NCBI RefSeq assembly: GCF_905475465.1
Contig: NC_062241.1
Location: 4,960,001-5,024,000, forward strand
Source of the DNA: Pieris napi
Taxonomy: Eukaryota > Arthropoda > Insecta > Lepidoptera > Pieridae
Direction: 5' to 3'
DNA length: 64,000 nt
How positions within the stretch are numbered: position 1 is the stretch's first letter; every line of letters begins with the position of its first letter. A model generated the notes under the pieces. The model saw nothing but the letters and a program-made list of their open reading frames with translations, had not been told where the DNA came from and made no database searches. The translations under genes and the position numbers were made by a program. Positions 11,826 through 24,319 of this stretch are shown piece after piece.

Positions 11826-13480
11826 ATAATGAAATTCAATTAAAATTAGTTGTCATACTGGTATAGGTTTCAAAATTTGATTTGACTTTTTAATAGATAA
11901 TCAAAGAAAATTATTTTTCTATTAATATTAACGAAATATAGGTTTAGGAAAATGGAAATTTAAATTAAAATTCAAAGTCTTTTCAAAGGTTAGTAGGAAT
12001 TTTCTTAAAGTTTTCAAATTTCCATTTTTATTCCAGAATTTCAAATCCAGCTCACACTTGGCCATTCTGAATTTTGTATACGGATATAATTGTATTATGT
12101 CTTGCGGCAATAATTGTGTCCAAAGCTAGGCGGACGAAAAAAAAGCTTATTACAATAATTCTCAAGTTTTTTTGTTCAAAACTTGCCTTATCCCTAATCT
12201 TCCATTGACACCGTAATGAGACTAAAATATTGTATGATATTAAAAGTCATGGAGTCGTTGTGCTTTTATTATTAATTTTAAAAGTTATAGGATACAAAAT
12301 ACGTTCGTTGTATATTACTTAGTAATAATTGATAAATATTTTTAATACTAAGTTAAAAGAAGTTCTTAAAATTCCCTCTTAAAGATGTCTACAAAAATCT
12401 TTTTTTATATTCGAGGTGAAAATGCATTTGCGTATCCTGAACCCCAAAGTAGCAGGGGTATGTGGGACTCGATCCACACCAGAATATCTGCTATTCAGAG
12501 ACAGGGTGAGTAATACCCACTTATACTATCTCAGGCAGTTCCTCTACGCACTAGAGAATTCCGGGGTCGCTCTCGCCTTCTACCGGGGTATCAACGGCAT
12601 AACTGTTACGCTGAAAACCTCCTGATACAGTATTCATAGGAGGTAGGAGATGAGTATAATATCTCCTCCTATTTACTCCACGTCTTCTAACCCTAGACAT
12701 AGTCCGAGAGAGCTCCCTTTCTAGTTTAGCTGTCTTTTTTACTTGCTCACTGAAGAAATTATGTTATTATTCTAATAATATATGTTGTTTGTATGTCTCT
12801 TCTGATCGCCATTTAATTAGCCTACTCATTTGTCCAAGGACTTGTCTCAAGTCTTACCAAGCTTCTATATCTTATTGTACTCGAAACTAATCACCGGAAA
12901 TGCAAACTCTATTTGATATATGTTATATATTTCCTAGTTTTGGTATAATCCATGTTAATCCAAACCACAGAGGCGATAAACGGTAGGTTATAATAATAAT
13001 GTATTTACAAGAAAATGGTACAATAATATAATGGTGGTACAATCTAAACTTCACATATTATGCCACATATAATAGCATGTAAATTTGTTTTAAAAGAAGT
13101 TTAATCATGAATGATATCGTTGTAGGAATTAATTAATTACTTGAATTTTTAATAATAACGACTCCACAGCTTTCCGTGGAGTATCCGAGCCACCGGGCGG
13201 ATTTGGTTCTTTGAAACTAATCAGGCTAAATAAGTAAATTGTCGGCGCTCGTCACGCAACCGACCGGCCATGGGGTCCTGAATCCTTAGACAATTATGAT
13301 AGCTACGGGTTGTGTATCTCTAGTGTAACTCGGTCTTCGCTTTTTATAGAACCCGAAAAGGAGCCTGTGAATTGTGGGAATACTTTTTTAAATAGATCTA
13401 GCTGCCCCCGCGAACTTTATTTCGACTTAATATGATTTTTGTAGGCTACCTTTTTAGTAGCTACATGCAAACGATTGAGC
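11826..13480. other. Unassigned intergenic DNA
   Basis: No confident gene. A 69-codon plus-strand frame at 12416-12625 has less AT-rich composition and is followed by an imperfect GGAGGTAGGAGAT / ATCTCCTCC hairpin at about 12640-12675. I do not recognise the protein. A patch at 13150-13380 is relatively GC-rich and also unassigned. Confidence 0.3.
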
Positions 13481-13484
13481 CGCT

Positions 13485-13620
13485 TTTAAGGCATTTTTGC
13501 CGCGCACCACGACTATGTGGAACCAGCTACCCACTGAAGTATTTCCGAACCAATTCTACTTAGGGTTATTCTAGAAAAGAGCATACAACCCCGTTTACCC
13601 CCTATTATATAAAAAAACAT
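13485..13620 (+). mobile_element. LINE group A 3' tail
   Basis: Contains ACTATGTGGAACCAGCTACC, encoding MWNQLP(T)EVFPNQF in the related copy at 22740. It ends in CCCCCTATTATATAAAAAA, the usual 3' terminus of this group. An internal deletion removes most of the tail. Confidence 0.6.
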
Positions 13621-14694
13621 ATGGAACATTTTGCCCCATAGAGACTTCGCTTTTCCCGTATAAAACCTAAGTACTTAATTTTTGTTAATATTCTTACAAT
13701 TTTTTTTTTCCATAAAAACTTTTCTCAGAGTTCAATTAATAAATAAAAATACTCAAATTGGTCCAGCCTTTCAAGTTTTACGCTTAGCAACATATTTTGT
13801 GATTAATTTTTATTTATATAGATTGGATACATTTGCAGTCTAACCTATAAAGTGAGATGCGGCCTATTGCATAACAGCTATACAGCCGCTTATAGTTAGA
13901 TAATTGCCGGAAAATAAATTAGACAGAGGCATTCATATAGTGGTAGGGGTTTTTCAACTGTTTTGCTACTAAGAATATTCACTATCTTAGATTATCTATT
14001 GACCAGTCTGGTTAAATTAAGGACCGGGGTTCCACCAAACGTTTACAAAGCGTTTATCAAAGCAGTTTACTGGTGTGGGCTCACGCTGGGAGTTTGCCTT
14101 CAAACTAATATTTTTTGTGCAACTAACCCACTAGTTCGAAAATATAAAAAGCAGCGAAGCCGTCGTGGGGAAAACGCCATGACTGTGTCAGGCACGGGTG
14201 GCTGATCACCTACTCGTGTACATACTAAGTAGTGAGGAAATAGCCATTTGAGAGTAAGAACTATATTTTGTTGTGGCGCCGCTGTGTAATTATATTTAAT
14301 AATTTATGGGGCTACTAACGAAAACTGTGGAAAAAAAATTAAATCGTTTCCTTACATGTTTACATTCCTTGTCTATGACTGTCTGTCAAAGTCTGTCTAA
14401 TGTCTACTAAAAGTCTACCAACGTAACAATGAAACAAATGAACATCCGTATAGCTCCAAAGTCAAAATAACATAATTTTTTTGAATAATAAAATTAATTA
14501 ACGCGATTTTTAGAGAAGTGTTAGCGATTAAAAAGCGTAACCTTAATCTTTAAGTCGCTAGCTGGTACAATAATGGATGTTTTTATGTGCGCAAATAACA
14601 CTTGGGAGTTTCTTGGAAAACGAGAAGTAACAAGAACACGGCGTCAGACACAGAAGACTGACCAGCTACTTGCTTGATATAATCAATCAATAAA

Positions 14695-14880
14695 ATTATC
14701 AAATCAATGTATACAAAATATTGTAAAAACTATTTTTAAAGTGTAAGTATGGAGTTTCTTGTCCATTCTTCTCTAACTACCTTTTGAAAGGGGCAACAAG
14801 AGAGAGTCAATTATTAAAATATTTTTAACTTTCAAAAGTACCTTTTTAATAAGCCTAATTAAAATAAATGATATGACTTG
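14695..14880 (+). mobile_element. LINE group D 3' tail
   Basis: Inverted relative of the tails at 32190-32425 and 40315-40660. Shared blocks are ATATTGTAAAAACTATTTTTAA, AGTATGGAGTTTCTTG(T/C)CCATTCTTC and TACCTTTTGAAAGG, ending GCCTAATTAAAATAAATGAT. 5'-truncated; only 3' UTR is present. Confidence 0.55.
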
Positions 14881-16365
14881 AAATGAAACATACGTGTTTG
14901 ATACCACCAGGTTTGGGGATTTCGGTATATCTTAGCTATTAGGTAAACATTTTAAGCTGGGCCTTATTGACTGTAAGCAGATAGAACTTATATGGCTATC
15001 AACACACACATTTATGAGTATCTCAGGCACATTAAAAGTTATCACTAAGCGAATGTACTCTCGAACTACACATAGGTACTGTAAATTTTACCGTTTTCAA
15101 TTCCAAGAACATTGCATACAATCAATTATAATTCCTCAATCGAATCAAAGTGAAATCCTATACAACAATTCGAATTCCTCTATAAACAAAGTGCAGTAAT
15201 GCGTTTAATTACAAACTACTTTGCGTTTACTTTCAAGAAAATCGCAGCTATTTTTACACTTATCAACATCGCAAAAAGACAAAGCGTTTGAAATACAACT
15301 GATTGATTTATTTCAGTATAACGACAAAAATAAAGTCAACTTCTTAATGTTTAGTTAATTTAGTATCTACTAATTGCCTTAAAATAAAAACTTAAACGTT
15401 ACAATCAGTCTCTCCCACCCTGACTGTCGTGCCTACTAAAAATGCTATACAAATTCAGTATATCCTAGTTTTGAAACGGCAAACTAGGAGGTCCTTTAGT
15501 GTAAATTGTTCATACAATTATTTTACGCATTTGACAGTATTATATATGCTGTTTCACTGTGGGAGAATAATAAGCATTTTCGAAAAGGCATTCTTAAAAT
15601 GCTAAACAGATACATTTATATTACATAACATTTTTAAATAAAAATGAAGCTGGTATAAACCCCAATCTAATACTATTCCTTCTTGCCTATTAAACATTAT
15701 TACGGAACAGATACAGAAATCTGAGGCCCAGACCTAAATGGTCGTAATACCATATATAAACCCCAATTTATCTGAACTGAGACTACAGGTTATATAAGAC
15801 GTCAAACATTTGTTAAATTAATGTCAACACTTCATTTATAATTTACAACAATTAAAAAACCTGTATTACATTAATTTAAAATTAAGAACTTCCGTGTAAC
15901 AAGCTACAAAGATTCAAGGAAGTAGTAGGTATCAAATAGACACTTCTTTCTTGTGTCATTATCCTTCTGTGTAACATAATTGTTTAGCTAATAAGCTCAT
16001 CCATAAACACAAACGCCACAAAACAAATTAGCACATAGTATGATTCATTTCCTTATTTTCCTTATTTCCTATTTTTACAGTAACTTAATTTAAAAAAAAA
16101 ACTTAAAACCTAAACCATTTTATAACTAATTATAAATAATGCAATTCTTGTGAATTCAGAACGTGTGCAACTAAATATATCCGTCTCACAAGCAATAGTG
16201 TTTAGAGTGCGCAAAACACGCGTAAACGGTGCTTCTCTGAGTAAGTCCGTACGCGCCCGATGTGTGCTCTTCAGCAATGTTTAGAATTAGATCACCACAT
16301 CAAGTTTACAGATAACTATTTCATATATAAACTCAAATACAAACACTAGCGAACTGTAGAATCGA
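14881..16365. other. Intergenic with a SINE fragment
   Basis: Contains a short plus-strand 3' piece of the SINE-A family at about 15713-15762 (ACAGATACAGAAATCTGAGG). Otherwise AT-rich. A less AT-rich segment at 16160-16270 (GCGCAAAACACGCGTAAACG) is unassigned and could be regulatory. Confidence 0.35.
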
Positions 16366-16369
16366 CTCC

Positions 16370-16550
16370 CGGGGGGGTTCTTCCCTCAGAGATACGACCT
16401 CCAAATGTTTAAAAGCGAGTCTTGAGGGAGGAGCCTCAAAGGCCGGCAACGCACCCACTAAAAATGGGTGTCTATGGGCTGCGTAGACTGCCCTTTTTGG
16501 TCGTCCCGCAAGCTCGTTTGCCCCCCTATTATATTAAAAAAAAACATATT
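16370..16550 (+). mobile_element. LINE group B 3' tail, best-preserved copy
   Basis: Reads GACCTCCAAATG, CTCAAAGGCCGGCAACGCAC, GGTGTCTATGGGCTGCG, and ends at CCCCCTATTATATT plus an A-run. This defines the plus-strand orientation of the group. 5'-truncated without a coding frame. Confidence 0.6.
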
Positions 16551-16896
16551 GGTATACATCTTTAAACATTTGGTTTACTCACAATTAAAGCCATGATTCA
16601 TTTATATTAATTTTGCGTTAAAACGGTCAATATCGTGCGCTCAATGAAATTAACAAATGCTATACAACGTGTCATTTGTATCTCGTTTAAATCAGACATC
16701 GAAATATGAAGAACAGCAGAGAAACGCAATTAATACGATACTCACAAACATAATGACATTTACATGACGCTTGATTTACGATCGACTGCTTACATTCCTT
16801 ATTACCGCTTTTTACCGATTATATTACTGTTTGTTTACTGTACGTCTTTGATCCCGAACGAAGAGAATTTTAATCACATCGGCATTTTATATTATA

Positions 16897-17199
16897 CTAG
16901 CTGACCGGGCAAACGTCGTTTTGCCATGTATATCATTTATAATAAAAAATAGGGGTTGATCGTAGTGGGGTGAAAATTTGGGGTTGTATGGATTTTTTAA
17001 TGCTGTATCATAAAAAAATAGAAATTAAAAATTTTGTCTAAAAAATAAAATTTAGGGGTGACTACCCATAACATTTAGGGGGATGAAAAATAGATGTTGG
17101 CCGATTCTCATAGATACCGGATAAGCACAAAAAATTTCATCAAAATCGGTCAAGCCGTATGGCAACGAAAACTGTGACACGAGAATTTTATATATTAGA
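16897..17199 (-). mobile_element. Non-autonomous Helitron
   Basis: On the minus strand it starts TCTAATATATAAAATTCTCG, has the internal GACCGATT..CATGAAATTTT-like block, and ends CGTTTGCCCGGTCAGCTAG followed by T, the Helitron CTRR|T rule. No TIR or target duplication. Same subfamily as 21245-21549. Confidence 0.75.
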
Positions 17200-18810
17200 A
17201 GTATAAGTTTATAGATAACAATCAGAGTTTGGTTAGTATTAAATACGAATCAGAAACCTGTCAATAGTTTGTTGTAAGTGACCTGCCATTTAACATTTGC
17301 ATAAAGAATTACAAATGAACGAGTAGTAGTGTGTAGTGAACTAGTGAAGTGTGTAGTGTAATCAAGCAAGCTCCTTCCTGAAGCTCAGAAGTTTCAATAC
17401 AAGTATTAATTTTTATGTATTAAATGAAATAGCAAGCATACGAATCGTATTTGTTATGATATTTTTTGTGATCTATCAATTTTATAATCCCGGGGATATG
17501 CTGATTTTACCAATACAATATACCTTCGTTAAAGAGCTTATTCTAGAACATAAGCAAACCATTGAATTTTTTGTTGCATTTTGTTTAAAATAAACGTGGT
17601 AAAACATTCAAATTTTAAACTTATAAAATGTGACCTCGACCATATTTTCTTTTCTTGTTCCCAATATGACCGTACCTCCTTTCTGAATTCCTTACAATCA
17701 CTTCATGTTCCGTTTCCGACTAAAATCTCCTGCCTTTTGCTTTATCCTTTATTGTATTAAATGAATCATCTTTTTTCATAATCAATAATAATATTAAGAT
17801 GTCTTTGTTTATTTTTTCTCACGTGTAGTTTCCCTACCTTTTGAAACTGGCATAAAGTTAAAACTATTGCCAATTGCCATAAAAAATACTTATAAGATGT
17901 ACCCATGTTACCCTTGATACCCTTGATACACTACCTGTGAGTACGCCAAGAACATTACTAGTTACAAAGTACTGTACCTATATATTATTTTAAAATCTTA
18001 TTATATTATATATATTCAACAGAAAGTTGAATTCAGCAATCACCTGCACGTTACACTTGTCATGTAAACTGTATAAATACGAAATGTACCTCCTCTTTGG
18101 AGTACTTAATCCAATAAATACCGATTACGCAATAAACTTGACATTAATTGCAATAAAAAAATATTTTTCCATAAATACTACAAACAATATTTGCTTGATA
18201 AATTATAGTATTTTTTATGATTTAATAAAAACAATAAAATTATTGAAAAAAATTATGAACTAAAAATTAATTAAAATTAAATATACTTTTAGATAATTTT
18301 AGAAGTCGTGGTCAGCGAGAGATGTCACTCACACTACTTTAGAGCAGGTAAAATATATATAATATATGTGTTGCATTTTAATGATTTGATTTTTCATACG
18401 ACTTAACATTTATTAACATGAGTAAAATCACTCAAGTTAAATAAATTACAACGCTATTGCAGAATGCATTTTCAATTAACTAATAATGCTTAACGGTTTT
18501 AATGACACAGATACAGAAATGTACATCATTTAGATAATTCCACTGGTAAAAGGTTATTCTATAGTGAACAGGATCCCCTAACCTTTAAGTTCTGGAATGT
18601 ACTAATTATTATAGAGCTGTAACTGTTTTGTAATCTGTGGCGTAAATTTAAAAAATGTCAACTTTAAAAGCTTTATTCTACTTATATAGATATTTGTCGA
18701 TGTAAGACTAATATATATGTATATTAGTAGTATAGCAAGTATTCGCATATACAATAATATACTTGAAACAATGGTGTTTTTATCGTATTATGTTTTTATT
18801 TAAATTGATA
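17200..18810. other. Intergenic, no gene recognised
   Basis: Very AT-rich. A direct local duplication GTAGTGTGTAGTGAACTAG is visible near 17325-17360. No coding frame with codon structure or homology is apparent. Confidence 0.3.
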
Positions 18811-18817
18811 GAAAGAC

Positions 18818-18990
18818 CTGCCTTGCGATTCTGTAACTCACTTTTCGAACTCTCACAGCGGTTTTCGCAGCGACGGTCGCGCTCAAATCAGTCGTGAAGC
18901 AGTCATTTTACGATTTGGCATTCTGATAAACAATAAACTACAAGCTCCCTATTTATCTTATGAAAAGTGAGTTACAGAATCGCAAGGCAG
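18818..18990. mobile_element. Short MITE, 29-bp perfect TIRs
   Basis: CTGCCTTGCGATTCTGTAAC plus nine more bases (18818-18846) is perfectly inverted at 18962-18990. The interior includes a GC-rich block, GCGGTTTTCGCAGCGACGG. It abuts, or is inserted into, a LINE group E tail that starts directly after it. Confidence 0.7.
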
Positions 18991-19215
18991 TTTGGTTTTC
19001 TCTGCTAAGTAAGTTTGAACCACTAGCACATCCGGCTTCACTCATATCCCACATTTTAAAAGAGTACCGAGAGTTTTTTACGCCGGCTTTTTCTCTCGGC
19101 CTACACCCTCTGTCTTCTTTGCCGATGAGTAGGGATGCCTTCAAATTTAATGACGTGGAATAAGTGATACATGTATCTTATGTTCCATAATAAACATATT
19201 TTATTTATTTTATAT
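18991..19215 (+). mobile_element. LINE group E 3' end
   Basis: Contains AAGAGTACCGAGAGTTTTTT, CTCTCGGCCTACACCCTCTG and GGAATAAGTGATACATGTAT, ending AATAAACATATTTTATTTATTT (a polyadenylation-type signal). The same tail lies inverted at 35855-36030. Confidence 0.65.
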
Positions 19216-19898
19216 AACTGTTATTTTAGCCCTACCAAACACATGTTAACAGTTATCACGTTGCCTACTCTGATACATTGATGCGAGCTCCAACAGAATA
19301 CCACTGAAATAGGTATAGACAAAGCAGATGCTTTAAACTTTTTCTTACTTCTCTTCCTCCTAAAATCTCTTACCAAATACTACCAAAAAGAAAAGAAAAC
19401 TTATTACAGTTTAAATATTTATATGTTGTTTTAATATAATGTAAGGACGTGGCATAACAATCTGTGGATTTAAGAGACACATGACATTTAAAGTGAAATG
19501 TCAAGTTATAGTACAATTGACAGACAATTACCGCTCCTCTGTCAACTTCGAGGACTCAGCTAATGTTCTGTTGTAATTGACATATTAACCCTAATTTTTA
19601 ATGCCTCTGAAATAACACATCAAGCTGTCATGCTGTTTGTCCATTAAAAGCACCTGCGCGTGCGATTATACGCAATCAATATTTTAATTGAGCCTACTTT
19701 ATCACTAACATTGGGTTTTTGCAATATAATTATTAAGTACTTTTTGTATATGTGGTAGGTATGTATGTTTTTATATGAACAAAATATCTTTATTGCTAAT
19801 ATATAGAACATACTTAAATTATCGTATTATTCCCCTGCATTTGTAAAATGTTGTTGTACATTCTCGGACACTAACCGAAACAATTCTTATTGTCAATT

Positions 19899-20152
19899 AC
19901 GACTCATTGGTCTAGTGGTTAGTACCCCTGACTGCGAATCCATGGGTCCCGGGTTCGATCCCCGGCTGAGGCGAACATCGATGTGTTGAGCATTTGGTGT
20001 TGTTCTTAGGTCTTGGGTGTTTAAATATGTATTTATATGTATATCTATCTATAATATGTATGTATATCCGTTGCCTAGTACCCATAACACAAGCTTCACC
20101 AGCTTAGCATGGGACTAGGTCAATTGGTGTGAATTTTGAAATCTTAAAAAAA
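19899..20152 (+). mobile_element. tRNA-derived SINE (family B)
   Basis: The 5' head resembles a tRNA, with A box TGGTCTAGTGGTTAG and B box GGTTCGATCCC. The body GTCTTGGGTGTTTAAATATG, GTTGCCTAGTACCCATAACA, GGACTAGGTCAATTGGTGTG matches a SINE type common in Lepidoptera as I recall it. It ends in an A-run. The long non-tRNA body rules out a functional tRNA gene. Confidence 0.85.
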
Positions 20153-20483
20153 AACTATTTAGATAGATCCAGAAATGTAAGAGTGCTCCAAGGGTCACAC
20201 TATAATAAAATATATTTTAACAACAGCTTGCCCTCTAACATACAGGATATAGTAGTGGACCCGTTTCGAATACGAATATGAAGTTTATTGGTAGATGGTC
20301 TCTAATGTAGTGAAAGCGTACGACATGGCGTGATATATTTAACTTTTTATGTTTTTGAATGATTTAATATACCAATCAAATATACAGTATTTACAATTTT
20401 CTTACATACATAGTGATAATAAAAATAATTATAACTTAATGAAAAGAAAATTAAAACAAATTTGAAAAGTATGGTCCCTATGG

Positions 20484-20825
20484 CAGTGTACCTTTAACGC
20501 TGGCAGCATTTCCTCGCTGTATTGCGATACTTATTCGTTGAGCGAGGAAAGCACCAGCTCTGGGGTCACCGGTACTATCTATCAGGTGCCAACCTTAATC
20601 TTTAATTAGCCCCTGTGCACTTGAACCCAACGGCCCAAGAGACTTGAATACTTCAGCCGTTTATAATTTTCCGTCTTCTCTGCGAGGGCCCCAGCTTTTT
20701 TGCGTGTCCGAAGGACGTGAGTCGGGGCTAACGGGTCCACACAAGTAGCATCCCAGACCAAAGCCCGTTCCATCTTCCAAGGGATCAACGACGTTCCATC
20801 CGGCCGCTTGGAATCGTCTCCCTAT
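20484..20825 (-). pseudogene. Decayed C-terminal nuclease-like domain of a retroelement protein
   Basis: The minus strand first reads SKRPDGTSLIPWKMERALVW followed by DATCVDPLAPTHV. After stops and a frame change it resumes as TGDPRAGAFLAQRISIAIQR, GNAASVKGTLP. These two blocks form the C-terminus of a protein family widespread in animal genomes as repeated pseudogenes. The PDG...WD..CVD...K pattern suggests a PD-(D/E)xK, restriction-like endonuclease of a non-LTR element; this is inference. The middle of the domain is deleted. A second fragment, on the plus strand, is at 53098-53284. Confidence 0.6.
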
Positions 20826-21244
20826 GTCTGTTGGCTTTTAAAAGCTTATAGCTTAAACTTGTTGCTTTTATTTTTTTCTCATGTAAGTGACATGTATGTT
20901 TTTAATGTGAAGTTCTTCAAACCTAAGAGACTTATTATATAGAACCTTTGTGTGTAACTTTTAAAGTATTTTAATTACTGGAAAGAATAATACGAATTGA
21001 GGATTAACCATTGCCATTTATATGAGCTTAATGACTATAATATATCGGCTCTAGTTACCATTTATGTGACGTGTATATTAATTATATTGTTAGGGCTAAG
21101 ATATAGGATCATTTATTATTATTATCGCGGTGGGTTAACATTTATGTAACATTTTATTTTATTATTTATGGGATTAGTTGACGGCCACATATTCGTCTGC
21201 GCGTGATCATTCTGTAGAATGATTTGATGGGCTCGCTGATATAA

Positions 21245-21549
21245 TTAATATATAAAATTCTCGTGTCGCGGTGTTTGTGGTTAAACTCGGCCCTCGGCTC
21301 GACCGATTCTCATGAAATTTTGTGTGCATATTGGGTATGTCTGAGAATCGGACAACATCTATTTTTCATCGCCCTAAATGTTAAGGGTAGTCCAGTCTTT
21401 TTTTTCAGTATTTTTTTCTGTTTTTATTTTTTTATGATACAATATTAAAAAATACATACAACCCCTAACTTTCACCCATCTACGATCAACCCCTATTTTT
21501 TTATTATAAATGATATACATGGCAAAACGACGTTTGCCCGGTCAGCTAG
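21245..21549 (+). mobile_element. Non-autonomous Helitron
   Basis: Starts near ATATATAAAATTCTCGTGTC, contains CGACCGATTCTCATGAAATT and TCTGAGAATCGG, and ends CGTTTGCCCGGTCAGCTAG|T. Second member of the subfamily at 16897-17199, in opposite orientation. The exact left end is uncertain by about 10 bp. Confidence 0.75.
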
Positions 21550-21897
21550 TATACGTATATGACTTCAAAAGTGAAACAATAATTGCTTAACTGGGATCTT
21601 AAGTCTGGATTAGCAGTTAAAGCATATTTAACTATTATATTTACTTCCCTGATTTACAGTTTATTTAAAATAAACACATACAATACACAACTAATGTATT
21701 GAGAGAAGTTAACATTTGTTATGTTCATTATTATAAATATAAAAAACGTGTGGCACTCGGGGACTGCCGCGGTAAAGCTATTGCATAGCATTTTTTATCA
21801 ACTTATGCAATTATAATTATTTATTTAAGCTGTATTTATTTTTCTTTGATAGTAATTCACCACTCTACCAGACTAGACTAACACGCCTATATAGTCT

Positions 21898-22100
21898 GTC
21901 TCAATCTAACGTGTACCGGCTGCACCGACTGCGCTTACGCTACGTCGTCGATCTCGTCAGAGAGATGTGAATACGCAGTATGCGTTTTGTCTCACTCTAA
22001 CGCACCTGCGCTACGTCACCGACCACGCCAGACCGATGTGAGACGCAGTATGCGTTCTGTCCCGCTCTAACGCGTATTGGTCGCACCTACATTACGTCAT
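21898..22100. repeat. GC-rich minisatellite, about 2.5 units of 70-91 bp
   Basis: Units start at 21898, 21989 and 22059 with GTCTC(A)nTCTAACGC-like sequence. They share GCTACGTC and GATGTGA..ACGCAGTATGCGTT. GC content is well above the neighbourhood. No coding frame. Confidence 0.7.
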
Positions 22101-22158
22101 CTAACATTATTTGCCTGGAAGGGATCACGTACCGTTAGGGCCACTTGTTATATTAAAT

Positions 22159-22446
22159 CAGTTGCGTCTTATGTACCTTGGGTCTCGGCGTGAGATTTCT
22201 GTATCTGTTTCACATTCATTTGTCAATCTAATAGGCAAGTAGGTGATCAGCCTCCTGTGCCTGACACATACCGTCGACTTTTTGGGTCTAAGGCAAGCCG
22301 CTTTCCTTACGATGTTTTCCTTCACTGTTCGAGCGAATGTTTAATGCGTACATATAAGGAAAGTCCATTGGTGCACTGCCGTGGTCGAATCTATGACCTC
22401 AGGGATGAGAGACGCACGCTAAAGCCACTAGACCGACACTCCTCGC
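22159..22446 (-). mobile_element. tRNA-derived SINE (family A), diverged
   Basis: On the minus strand: an A box-like GGTCTAGTGGCTTTAGCG, a damaged B box (AGATTCGACCAC), the block CCATTGGTGCAC inverted, and the 3' part GGCAAGTAGGTGATCAGCCT inverted. Full length but more diverged than the copies at 30303, 41890, 44062 and 50906. Confidence 0.8.
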
Positions 22447-22739
22447 CTGTTATCATAAGGTTTCATATTTTTCTGTGTCAATGATTTTCTTGTTAGTAAT
22501 TAAGTGTAAAAATAAATAAACAGATCGGACAAATTAATGAAAGAAATGTGTAGTGAAAAAGTTCACACTATTTTCGCTGTCCAATTAAAAGTTACATATA
22601 TCGTACGTTTTATATTTAAATTAAAATTAGTTGTACAATAGAAATAATAAAATAATTAATAATACCTACTTAATAAAAAATTATACGGGTTGAAATAATC
22701 GTAAATATTTCATGTTACGCTTTAAGTGTATTTACGCAC

Positions 22740-22975
22740 TGTACGTAGAAATAATATAGATACCTATTCCACTATGTGGAACCAGCTGCCCACCGAAGTA
22801 TTTCCGAACCAATTCGACTTAGGGTCCTTCAAGAAAGGAGCGTACCAATTCTTGAAAGGCCGACAACGCACTCGCGAGCCTTCTGGCAGTGTAAGTGTCC
22901 ATGGGCGACGGTATCACTTAACATCCGATGAGCCTCCTGCCCGTTTGCCTCCTATTACATAAAAAATGTATATAT
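22740..22975 (+). mobile_element. LINE group A 3' end with C-terminal ORF remnant
   Basis: Encodes MWNQLPTEVFPNQFDLGSF, then KKGAYQFLKGRQRTREPSGS, with VHGRRYHLTSDEP further on. This is the tryptophan-rich extreme C-terminus of a non-LTR reverse transcriptase plus a translated 3' UTR. Ends CCCGTTTGCCTCCTATTACA and an A-run. It is the best reading frame of the group in this window, but 5'-truncated. Confidence 0.7.
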
Positions 22976-24318
22976 ACATATAAACTGTAGTAAGAACTAA
23001 TTTATAATACAAAGGTAAAACTTTAATTGGTAGGAGTTATACTAAAACAAAGATTAAGCTAATCCGACCGCACCGATCTCTTTATACTACACACTGCACA
23101 GTATGTAACAAAATAGAAAAAGTCTAAACACGCAAACCAAATACACTCTAAGTCATAACTTTATTACCGTAATTCTTGTTAATGGTAATAATTTAGATAT
23201 TTTGCTATCTTATGATCGGTATTATTGATACAATTCATAATAATCATCATAATTACCTATTACTTGCGAGAGTCGTGGCTTAGTGGTTAATATGGCGTAT
23301 TATCGGAAAAATATACGTTGCAATAATTGTATCGGATCGGTCGGGGGTTTCTTCCCAATACTTCACAAACTAATTTCTGAATGTCTTCTGTCAGGCGTTT
23401 CTCTACTTTGCGCCTGCAAAATTTATAGAAGAATATAGTTAATTCAGCTTCAACAAAACACAATTTTTATAGAAAATGCAGTCGGCGGATGAGAAACCGA
23501 GTAATGTGTATATAATATTTTTTCGCTGATAAAGAGGTAATCGCGGAAAGTGAAGCCTAGTTTTAGACTAAAGACAAATATGATAATATAAAAATATCGT
23601 ATCGCTTTTGAATATGGAATAATCAAATCAAATTCTATAAAAAAAAGATTTACCCTACGAACCTACCCTTTTACCCTAGTTAGCCTACGAACTTTTCAGC
23701 CCTCCTAATACAACGAGTATAACGTAACGGCCTACCGAAAACTGTATATAAATTAATATCTGTCATAGTTCGCCACTATATTAAAATACTTGTTCGCAAT
23801 AATGAAAAAACAACGTTTTCTTATCAAAAATATAAACTCCACTAAACCACGGGAGGTCTTCGGGCAACTGGTAATTTCAATTAAAATTATTATAACCGTT
23901 TTAAAAAGTAAGTAACGCAATGAGCATTTTTCTATACTTCCAGTATACATTAAGCACATAGTAAATTAGTTAACGATATATTTATTAAAGGTCAAAGAAA
24001 TAAAGTTACTTGCGAGCCTCGATAACATCAGGAAATCAATTAAACACATTTATGCGATTCTAAAAAAACTAATTATTAGTTTTATGCAAGTTTTAACAAA
24101 GTACGGCGGTGTTTTTGTAGTTTTATGACTATTGTTAAGTTTGTCATGGCTTGTGGTTACGACTAGTAGGTTCGAATCCCGAATAAACACCACTATGACT
24201 TGTAAATGATTAAGTTAAAGAATAAGCTCAGTCCTACCACCGTTATTTTGCAATACTTCAGTCTATGTACATTCATCCTAAGAGTTCTGGTTGATTAGGT
24301 TGTGCATTCAATTGTGTA
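22976..24318. other. Intergenic, no gene recognised
   Basis: Contains two isolated tRNA-like boxes (GTGGCTTAGTGGTTAATATG near 23276; GGTTCGAATCCC near 24170) that may be worn SINE pieces. No protein-like frame. Confidence 0.3.
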
Positions 24319-24319
24319 C

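Noticed and set aside
12416..12625. 69-codon frame as a small gene
   Set aside because: No recognised domain, and no splice or homology support. Only slightly better composition than the flanks.
19899..19975. tRNA-like sequence with A and B boxes
   Set aside because: It is the head of a SINE with the usual long body and A-run. The cloverleaf is not needed to explain it.
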